DNA of 64,000 nt from Anthoceros angustus (taxonomy: Eukaryota > Streptophyta > Anthocerotopsida > Anthocerotales > Anthocerotaceae): NCBI GenBank assembly GCA_010909165.1, contig MU008207.1, forward strand, positions 186,001 through 250,000, read 5' to 3'. How positions within the stretch are numbered: position 1 is the first letter of the stretch; each line of letters starts with the position of its first letter. A model generated the notes under the pieces. It was given only the letters and a program-made list of their open reading frames with translations. It did not search any database and was not told the origin of the DNA. The position numbers and the translations under genes were made by a program. Positions 55,206-63,399 of this stretch are shown here, one piece after another.

Positions 55206-56397
55206 CATGTACGGATCTGTTTCTATATTGAAAGCAGCAGTAAATCCCTGCACAAGCTTCTGCTGCTTGAGCTGCGCTGAAGCCGGGTCCATCGTATGTC
55301 TTCTATTGAGGGCGGCCGTTCGATCAGCCATTGAGTTGGCATTGTCGTTGAGTACAACATCTAGGAGCTCATCTGATCAGTGTGCGCGAGCGAGCGATGG
55401 CTGGCTGTGTGTGCTATGCCTGGAAGAGTCTCTTGCGCTGGTGGGACTCCAAAGTGACCACCTATTGTTGGGCAAGCGCACAACCAAGTCAGGTGCGGTC
55501 GAAGTGGATGTTTCCTGTCTGGAGATGGCTCTTCCAGCGAGGGTGGTGGTGCTCGCTGCCAGGAGGAGCAGTGGGCACAGGCAACTCAAGGAGTCCTCAC
55601 ACCCATTGAACAACTTGGGTGCATTCTCTGCCATGCCCGGCCTGCAGGTTACCACCATGGGCGAGTAACGCCTGAAACTGTGAGCAAGCTATGTCATGAC
55701 GGCCATCTCGCTCAGGCTGGAGGCTTTGGAACTGGTGGTGCTAACACACCTTGCATTTCAAATCCCTCTTCTGCACTATCCTGAAGAGATGTGCGGTCAG
55801 CAAGGATCTTGTGCTGGGTAGCCGCGTCCATGCTCTTACAGTGAAACAGGGTACCAGTCAGACACGTTCCTGGGCAACCACGTCCTGCGGATGTATGCTT
55901 CTCATGGCAAGTTGCAGCACATGATGCATGTATTTGAAGGCCTGGCCGAACCGGATGCCTTCACCTGGTCTGCCGTCATTTCTGCCCCATGTTAGGCATC
56001 GACGAGACGAGCAGGCCATTCAACTGTATCAGCGAATGCGGACCACGTCCCGTGTGAAGCCCGATGGGCATGTAATTGTGGCAGCCCTTCAGGCTTGTTA
56101 GGGCCTCGGACTTGGAACTGGGCAGCAGGTGCATGCCGACGTGTTGGCCAGCGGCGTGAGCCTGATCTGTTTGTTTCAAGTTGCTTGGTTGCCATGTATG
56201 CCAAGTGTGGCAGCTTGGAGGATGCTCAGGCCGTGTTTGATGCTCTTGGTGAAAAGAACGTGGTGACATGGACTGCCATGATAGCAGGATATGCCCAGCA
56301 GGGCAGGGGCCACCAAGCCCTTCACCTCTACACTGCAATGGAAGAAGGAGGCATGGCCGTACCGATTCCATCACCTTTGTGTGCCTCCTGCAGGCAT
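55206..56397 (+). pseudogene. WW-type gene C, fragment 3 (frames broken)
   Basis: Leader region to PPR array, as at 40786-41990 but with many losses (GGAGCTCATCTG for GGAGGCTCATCTG, GCTTGTTAGGGCC for GCTTGTGCAAGGGCC). It sits inside the minus-strand KP gene. The right joint is CTGCAGGCAT (56388-56397), shared by gene C and the reverse complement of the KP E-region. Confidence 0.8.
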
Positions 56398-57625
56398 TCA
56401 ACAAAGACGTCAACAACATTACTTTGGCCCTCACAATAGCATCTTCTCTGCCTCATCTAAATGGCCTGCACGCCCAAGAAGATCAATCATGCAATTGTAA
56501 TGCTCAATAGTAGGTTTGATGCCATGCTGTTCAGCCATGGAATCAAAGTGCTTGCGACCCTCATCCACTAGTCCCTCATGACTGCATGCTACTAAAGGCA
56601 AGTAAAGTAGCATCATCAGGCTGAATACCGGCAAGTAACATCTCCTCAAAACAAGCTAGTGCCTTGTGGCCTTCATCACAAGTACCATACCCAGATATCA
56701 GGGTCCATGTCACCACATCCTTTGTGGCCATGCTGTCAAAAACCTGGCGTGCATCTTCAGTTCACCACATTTTGCATACATGTCCACAAGGCAGGTACCT
56801 ACCAGAATGTTATCTAGTAGTCCTCTTTGCACGATCTGTGAGTGCAGTTGCCTGCCCTTCTGTAAGGCACCAGTGCTTGCACAGGCCTTCAAAAGGCAAG
56901 CCAGAGTAACATCGCTAGCCACAAGCAGACCCTCCTGCTCCATTTTTCCATACAGACAAAGCGCCTCTGGGCCGAGTCCTTGCTGTGCGTACCCAGCTAT
57001 CAGAGCATTCCATGTCACCACATCCTTTGTGGCCAAGCTTTCAAAAACCTGCCGTGCATCTTCCAGTTCGCCACATTTCGCATACATGTCCACCAGGCAG
57101 TGCCCCAACACTACGTTTGTCCAGCAGTCCTCTCGACAATCTGTGAGTGCAGCTGCCTGCCCTTCTGTAAGGCACCAGTGCTTGCACAGGCCTTCAGAAG
57201 GCAAGCAAAAGTAACATGGTCAGCCAAAAATGAGGCCTGCTCCATTTGTCCATACAGAACAAGTGCCTCTTGGCCAAGCCCTTGCTGTGCATACCCAGCA
57301 ATCAGGGCATTCCATGTCACCACATCCTTTGTGCCATGCTGTCAAAAACCTGGCGTGCATCTTCAGTTCACCACATTTTGCATACATGTCCACCAGGCAG
57401 TTGCCAACAAACAAGTCAGGAGAATGCCACTTTACCAGATCACAGTGCACTTTTCTGCCAGATTCCAAGTCAGCAGCACAAGCTTGAAGGGCAGCTACAA
57501 AGACGTGAGCATCCGCCTTCACTCCTGACCTACGCATCTCATGGTACAGTTGTATGGCCTCATTAGGTTTCCCGCTTAGCATGTGCAGAGATTATGGAAA
57601 ACCACATGAAGGCATTTGGTTTGCC
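56398..57625 (-). pseudogene. Third KP-type PPR gene, central array
   Basis: Minus strand: from 57620 IISAHAK.., YHEMRRSGVKADAHVFVAAL, CGELEDARQVF modules and [17 protein letters not shown] segments down to EHYNCMIDLLGRAGHLDEAE near 56440. Open pieces are 57204-56710 and 57323-57111; others are broken. The left end meets gene C at 56397. The right end meets gene C text at ACCCTGGTGAACA (57626-57638), which on the minus strand is the TGTTCACCAGGGT of the KP gene. Confidence 0.8.
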
Positions 57626-59178
57626 ACCCTGGTGAACATGTATGCCAAGTGTGGCAGCTTGGAGGATGCTCAGACAGTGTTTAATGGACTTGGTCACAAA
57701 GATGTTGTGACGTGGACTGCAATGATAGCAGGGTACTCCCAGCACAGCATGGGGCAGGAGGCACTTGCTCTCTACAGTGCCATGCAAGATGAAGGCCTGG
57801 CTGTACCCAATTCTGTGACGTTTGTGTGCCTGCTGCAGGCATGTGCAAGTGTGGGCAGCCCAGCTTTGGAGAAGGGAAAGCACCTTCATGCGCAAATCAA
57901 AGCAGGTGGACATGAAGCTGATGTGTTTGTTGCCAACAGTTTGGTGAACATGTATGCAAAATGTGGCAGCCTGGAAGATGCTCAGGTAGCTTTTGACAGA
58001 ATTGGTCAAAAAACGGTTGTGACGTGGACTGCCATTATAGCAGGATATTCCCAGCAGGGTAGGGGTGAGGAAGCCCTTCGTGTGTACAGTTGTATGGAAG
58101 AAGGAGGCATCGTGGTACCCGATTCCGTGACGTTTGTGTGCCTGCTCCAGGCATGTGCAAGTGTGGGCACCCCAGCTTTAGACAAGGGGAAGCAGCTTCA
58201 TGCGCTGATTAGGGAGCGAGGATATGAAGCTGATGTGTTTGTAGCCAACAGTTTGGTGAATATGTATGCAAAGTGTGGCAGCTTGGGAGACGCACAGACT
58301 GTGTTTGACGGACTTGGTCACAGAGATGTGGTGACGTGGACTGCCCTGATAGCAGGGTATTCCCAGCAGGGCATGTGGCAGGAAGCCCTTCGTTTTTACA
58401 GTGCTATGAGAGAAGAAGGTTTTGCTATACCTGATTCTGTGACATTTGTGTGCCTCCTTCAGGCATGTGCAAGTGTGGGCACCCCAGCTTTGGAGAAGGG
58501 CAAGGATCTTCACGCACAGATTACAGAGGGAGGGCATGAAGCTGTTGCATCTGTAGCTAGCATGGTAGTGAACATGTATGCAAAGTGCGGAAGCTTGGAA
58601 GATGCTCAGAGAGTGTTTGATGGACTTGGTGAAAAAGATGTGGTGGCATGGAATGCCATGCTAGCTGGGTATTCCCAGCAGCGGATGGGGCAGGAAGCTC
58701 TTCGCCTGTACAGTGCTATGCAAGAGGAAGGCATGGTTGTACCCAATTCCTTAACATTTGTGTGCCTCCTCAAGGCATGTGCAAATGTGGCCGCTTTGCA
58801 AGTGGGAAGGCAGCTACATGCACAGATTGTCGAACAAGGGCTTCAAGCTGATGTGTTTGTAGCCGGCAGTTTGATTAACATGTATGGAAAGTCTGGGAGC
58901 ATGGTTGATGCCCAGCAGGTATTTGATGCCTTGCTGGAAAGGGACGTTGTTGTCTGGAATGGACTGGTTGCAGGCTATGCTTGTCAAGGTGACAGTGAAG
59001 TGGTCTTTGACTTGGTGCAAAGAATGATACAGGATGGTGTACGACCAGACAGCATCACATTCATTAGTGTACTAACAATGTGTAGTCATGTGGGTCTAGT
59101 AAAGAAGGGATGGGAATACTTTGATGCTATGAGCAGGCACTACGATATGCCTCCCACAGAGGACCACTACACATGCAT
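57626..59178 (+). pseudogene. WW-type gene C, C-terminal array fragment (clean frame)
   Basis: One open frame runs through six PPR triplets: VNMYAKCGSLEDAQTVFNGL, modules with ALEKGKHLHAQIKAGGHEAD, ALDKGKQLHALIRERGYEAD, ALEKGKDLHAQITEGG, and LQVGRQLHAQIVEQGLQAD. The E1 region starts (ITFISVLTMCSHVGLVKKGW) and breaks off at DHYTC. This copy has none of the losses seen at 43.9-45.1 kb and is the best version of this part. Both ends are inversion joints with the minus-strand KP gene, so the frame runs on into antisense KP text at each side (57554-57625 and 59179-59302). Confidence 0.82.
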
Positions 59179-59870
59179 ACATGCGCAAGATATGGTTCCC
59201 CAAGTATGCATTCGACTCGTACCCAAGTTTGACAGTGAGATCATGAACTCGTCGCCCACAACCAAATCCTTCTTAGCTGTACACAGTTTTAGCACAGTGT
59301 AAAACAGAGACTGAGAAATAGGAGTCTGTCTGCGCCAGATATTCCAGGGCTCCAACGGCCTCAAGCTTCCCCTGCTGACATAACATGCTCACGGTTCCAG
59401 CCGTTACGACGCCCAATTCTGATCGTTCACGACGGCCAGGGCAGGCTTATCAGGAGAGCTGGACTTGGAAGGAGCAGCATGACCCATCTGCATATTCAAG
59501 GAGACGAGCTGCTCATCAACCCAAGCTGGCTTGAATATGCTGTTTAGCCGGAGGGCCTCGCCGCCGGACCCCTATGCCGGAAATCAGGCGAACGGGAGCT
59601 CCTCTTATCTCGTGTGTTGTCCCGCCACATCGTAGGATTCCAGAAGAATTCTTGCCACAAGAGCTCCTGCTCTTGCCCCTGCGCCTGCTCCTTCGTACGA
59701 GCATCGCTGAAGAATCGTTCGCCACCAACAGATTTCCTGGGAAGTGGAAGGGCTAGATTCCTTACACTGCTGCATCTGGCGGCTTGGTTGTTTCCCAATG
59801 GTTGTAGCATCCATGTACACTCAGCATTTTGTGCAGTCCATAACGGATCCAGTTGCCATATTCTGGCCAT
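59179..59870 (-). pseudogene. Third KP-type PPR gene, N-terminus
   Basis: The ATG at 59870-59868 opens MARIWQLDPLWTAQNAE, matching the MATVW.PDPLWT start of the other two KP genes. A PDF motif follows (LLWQEFFWNPTMWRDN, SPDFRHRG), then the frame breaks and GVVTAGTVSMLCQQGKL, ISQSLFYTVLKLCTAKKDLVV and ISCACMHV pieces reach 59179. The first 130 codons are copied again at 60034-60284. Confidence 0.78.
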
Positions 59871-59991
59871 ATTACAGGGTCCGCTCTCTTCAGATGAGGC
59901 GCACAACCAGCTGTTTGAGCAGAGGCATGAACTTGTAACCCAAGATCCTATTATTGTTGATAAAGCCGAGCCGATGTCCTAAATCTTGGTC
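59741..59991. repeat. 251-bp direct repeat, copy 1
   Basis: Identical or nearly so to 60034-60284. It covers the first codons and 5' flank of the minus-strand KP gene (GAAGTGGAAGGGCTAGATTC to CCTAAATCTTGGTC). Confidence 0.93.
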
Positions 59992-60033
59992 ATCCTAATG
60001 CCTCAGTGTGGCACAGTCTGTTGGGTGGGTGTC

Positions 60034-60284
60034 GAAGTGGAAGGGCTAGATTCCTTACACTGCTGCATCTGGCGGCTTGGTTGTTTCCCAATGGTTGTAG
60101 CATCCATGTACACTCAGCATTTTGTGCAGTCCATAACGGATCCAGTTGCCATATTCTGGCCATATTACAGGGTCCGCTCTCTTCAGATGAGGCGCACAAC
60201 CAGCTGTTTGAGCAGAGGCATGAACTTGTAACCCAAGATCCTATTATTGTTGATAAAGCCGAGCCGATGTCCTAAATCTTGGTC
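60034..60284. repeat. 251-bp direct repeat, copy 2
   Basis: Second copy. The 42 bp between the copies (59992-60033) read HPNASVWHSLLGGCR, an E-motif of a WW-type PPR gene not otherwise seen; probably the missing E1 piece of gene C. Confidence 0.93.
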
Positions 60285-60688
60285 GTGCAAAATGGACATT
60301 GAATCAAATCAGCTGGTGCGGCACGTCTACTGGTTTCAATGTCCAGGTTTGCTCCTACGGCAGCAGCAGAAGCAGCGACTAGAGCAGGAGCAGGAGGGTG
60401 GCGGTGATGAAGGCAGGAGCCTGGCTACCTGACAGAGCACCGGGAACTGGATCCTTCAACAGAAGCTACACAGCAGCAGCAGCCGCTGGCCTCACATTGG
60501 TTGTGGGGCGGTGTGAGCGGGCAGCCAACGTGAAAGTTAGTGAGAATGCGGAGTGTTTCTTACAAGCACCGGGAGCTGCCCCAACCGCCGGTTAGGAGGC
60601 TTAGCAGCTGAGGCCTGCTGGAACCACTACCTGCAAGTTGACCCACCACCAAGCTGCTGGCTTGCAGGTAGGGGAGAGCTCAGTAAGG
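60285..60688. other. Spacer, no gene recognised
   Basis: CAG-rich non-coding text (CAGCAGCAGAAGCAGCGACT.. at 60361; AGCAGCAGC at 60472). No motif was found. It leads into the E2 tail of a WW-type PPR gene at about 60690. Confidence 0.5.
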
Positions 60689-60689
60689 A

Positions 60690-61020
60690 TGTGGAACATC
60701 TACACCAGTGCCCAGATGTGGGAGCAAGCACACGAGATACAAGTGAGCAGGAAAGGGATCAAGGCATGGAAGCAACCAGGCCAGAGCTGGTGGACAGACG
60801 AGGATGGGCTGGTGCATAGTTTTTTGGTTGGGGATGAGAAGCATCCCCAACCCCATCTCCATCCACAGACGGAAGAGAAAGGAAGGATGCATCCAACTGC
60901 TAGACTGGTCACAACAGGACACATGGCTGCCAATGACAGCAAAGTGGATCATATCAGCAAGGAGAGCACTACTCAGCCAGGGCATATGCCCCCATTATCA
61001 ATCGCGAAGAACATGTCGGC
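60690..61020 (+). pseudogene. E2 tail of an upstream WW-type PPR gene
   Basis: WNIYTSAQMWEQAHEIQVSR, the WW-type box GQSWWTDEDG, then VGDEKHPQPHLHPQTEEKG and about 45 residues without DYW-domain motifs. Identical text lies at 47680-47990, where it is joined to a longer E region. Probably the end of gene C, upstream of gene A on the same strand. It stays in frame with gene A without a stop. Confidence 0.75.
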
Positions 61021-61180
61021 GGCAGCAGGGAAACAAACTTGTCATCAGCTACATGTCACATGTATGTACGAGGCTGGAAAGCGATGGCTAGGCACTTTGG
61101 ACGACTCCACAGTAATGTTCCCCACTTCTTGCTTTGCCCACATACATCCCGTCTTGACATCCTGCTCCCGTTCGGCCAGG

Positions 61181-63361
61181 ATGAATGTTGCTGGGTTAAG
61201 GGGTATTGTAGGAGGAGGAGCTTCTCATCGCGTAGCGCACAACCAAGTCAGGAGGAGGTGCAGCAGCTTTGCAAGAAGAAAGCCCGTCCGTTCGAGAGCG
61301 TCTTCTGGTGAGGGTTATCGCCATGAGAAGATGCTATCTAGGCAACCTACACTTTTGTGGGATATCACCAGGCAAAGTAAGCAAAGCCGTCGGTCCGACC
61401 AGCAGCGCCGGGACAGGGACAGGTATGGGGACAGGCAGCTTGCTGCTGTGAATGTGGAGACTATGCCGCGTCATTTTGGTTTTGTTTTTGATCCTGACCC
61501 TCCCAGGCCAGCAAGAGGTTACGATAGTGGCATAACAGCTGAAACCGTGAGGAAGCTATGTGATGAGGGTCATCTAACTCAAGCTGTTGAAGCTTTGGAA
61601 AGTCTGTCGAAGACAGCTCATCGCATTTCAAAGTCTCTCCTTCACACTGTCCTGAAGAAGTGTGTGGCAAAGAAGGATGTTGCTCTGGGCAGGCGCGTCC
61701 ATGTTTTCACCCTGAAAACGGGGTACCAGTCAGATACTTTCCTGGGTTTCTGCATCCTGCAGATGTATGCCTCACTTGGTAGGTTGCAAGACGCTATGGA
61801 TGTGTTCGAAGCCGCTGTTGAACCAGATGCCTACATGTGGTCAGCTATAATTTCCGCGCATGTGAGACACGGACGGGACAGCCAGGCCATACAATTGTAT
61901 CATCGGATGAGAAGGTCTGGTGTGAAGCCAGATGGCCATGTCTTTGTGGCAGCTCTCCAGGCTTGTGCCAGGGGGGCAGACCTAAAATCTGGTCAGCAGG
62001 TGCATGCCCATGTGCTGGCCAGCGCCAGCGACACCAATGCTGCTGAGAGTCCTGATTTGTTTGTCTACAACAGTTTGGTGGACATGTATGCCAAGTGTGG
62101 AAGTTTGGAAGACGCTCAGACAGTGTTTGATGCACTGAGTGAGAAAAGTGTTGTGACCTGGACTGCCATGATAGCAGGATATGCCCAGCAGGGCATGGGT
62201 CAGGAAGCCCTTCACCTCCACAGTGCTATGCAAGAAGAAGGCATGGTTGTACCCAACTCCGTCACATTTGTGTGTCTCCTGCAGGCATGTGCAAGTGTGG
62301 GCAGGTCAGCGCTGGAGAAGGGGAAGCAGCTTCATGCGCAGATTAGAGAAGGGGGGCACGAAGCTGATGTGTTTTTGGCTAGCAGTTTGGTGAACATGTA
62401 TGCCAAGTGTGGCAGCTTGGAAGACGCTCAGCAAGTGTTTGACAGAGTCGCTAAAAAAGATGTGGTGATGTGGACTGCCATGATAGCAGGGTACTCCCAA
62501 CAGGGGATGGGGCAGGAAGCGCTTCGTCTCTACAGTGCTATGCAAGAAGAAGGCATGGCTGTACCCAATCCCGTGACATTTGTGTGCCTCCTCCAGGCAT
62601 GTGCAAATGTGGGAGCTTTGGATCTGGGAAGGCAGCTTCATGCACAGATGCTAGAACAAAACCTCCAAGGGGATGTGTTCGTAGGTGGCAGCTTGATTAA
62701 CATGTATGGGAAGTGTGGGAGCATGGTTGATGCACAGCAGGTGTTTGATGGTTTGCCCTCGCCTGAAAGAAACATCATCACCTGGAATGCACTAATTGCA
62801 GGCTATGCCTGTCAAGGGGAGAGTGAGGTAGTGTTCGACTTGGTCCACAGAATGAGACAGGATGGCATACACCCAAACGGCATTACATTCCTTAGTGTTC
62901 TGACGGTATGCAGCCATGCGGGACTGGTGACGGAGGGGTGGCAATACTTTGAGGCAATGAGCAGGGACTACCACGGCATCACCCCTACCCAAACCCACTA
63001 TACATGCATGGTGGATCTCCTAGGCCGAGCAGGACAACTTGATGAGGCACTAACTTTGGCAAGATCAATGCCTATGGCGCCTAATGCTGCAGTTTGGCAC
63101 ACCCTTTTGGGTGCTTGTCGAAAGTGGTGCAACGTAGAGGTGGGACGCCACGCTTTTAATGAGGCCCTGAAGCTAGAGGTAGCAGACTCTGCAGCGTATG
63201 TGCTGATGTCCAACATATACACGGGTGCTCATATGTGGGAGCAGGCTCAGGAAATGCAGACAACGAGGAAAAGAATGAGGGTATGGAAGCAGCCAGGTCA
63301 GAGCTGGTGGACAGACGAGGACGGACTGGTGCACAGTTTTTTGGTTGGGGATGAGCCGTGA
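61181..63361 (+). CDS. WW-type PPR gene A (E/E+ type, truncated before DYW)
   Basis: Best copy of gene A. The frame is open from 60638, but that part is the tail of another PPR gene and no ATG precedes 60689. The first ATG after that tail with a leader-like sequence is 61181 (726 aa); 61331 is an alternative. The leader is Arg/Ser-rich, plausibly organellar. GITAETVRKLCDEGHLTQAV opens the family's N-terminal block, followed by PLS triplets (MYASLGRLQDAMDVFE, MYAKCGSLEDAQQVFD..), E1 ([20 protein letters not shown]), E2 and WW-type box GQSWWTDEDGLVHSF. It ends VGDEP at a TGA inside a 7-bp repeat, exactly where the DYW domain should begin, so it is a probable editing factor dependent on a deaminase in trans. 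No PDF motif is seen. Copies at 45.3-54.1 kb are frame-broken. Confidence 0.85.
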   Translation: MNVAGLRGIVGGGASHRVAHNQVRRRCSSFARRKPVRSRASSGEGYRHEKMLSRQPTLLWDITRQSKQSRRSDQQRRDRDRYGDRQLAAVNVETMPRHFGFVFDPDPPRPARGYDSGITAETVRKLCDEGHLTQAVEALESLSKTAHRISKSLLHTVLKKCVAKKDVALGRRVHVFTLKTGYQSDTFLGFCILQMYASLGRLQDAMDVFEAAVEPDAYMWSAIISAHVRHGRDSQAIQLYHRMRRSGVKPDGHVFVAALQACARGADLKSGQQVHAHVLASASDTNAAESPDLFVYNSLVDMYAKCGSLEDAQTVFDALSEKSVVTWTAMIAGYAQQGMGQEALHLHSAMQEEGMVVPNSVTFVCLLQACASVGRSALEKGKQLHAQIREGGHEADVFLASSLVNMYAKCGSLEDAQQVFDRVAKKDVVMWTAMIAGYSQQGMGQEALRLYSAMQEEGMAVPNPVTFVCLLQACANVGALDLGRQLHAQMLEQNLQGDVFVGGSLINMYGKCGSMVDAQQVFDGLPSPERNIITWNALIAGYACQGESEVVFDLVHRMRQDGIHPNGITFLSVLTVCSHAGLVTEGWQYFEAMSRDYHGITPTQTHYTCMVDLLGRAGQLDEALTLARSMPMAPNAAVWHTLLGACRKWCNVEVGRHAFNEALKLEVADSAAYVLMSNIYTGAHMWEQAQEMQTTRKRMRVWKQPGQSWWTDEDGLVHSFLVGDEP

Positions 63362-63399
63362 AGCGTGAAGCGTGAAGCGTGAAGCGTGAAGCGTGAAGC
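63358..63399. repeat. (GTGAAGC)6 tandem repeat overlapping the stop codon
   Basis: Six exact 7-bp units. The gene A stop codon (63359-63361) lies in unit 1. The same six units occur at 52863-52904 and 54052-54093. The intact WW-type sequence at this place is GATGAGAAGCATCCC, so GAAGC may have seeded the repeat. Confidence 0.95.
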
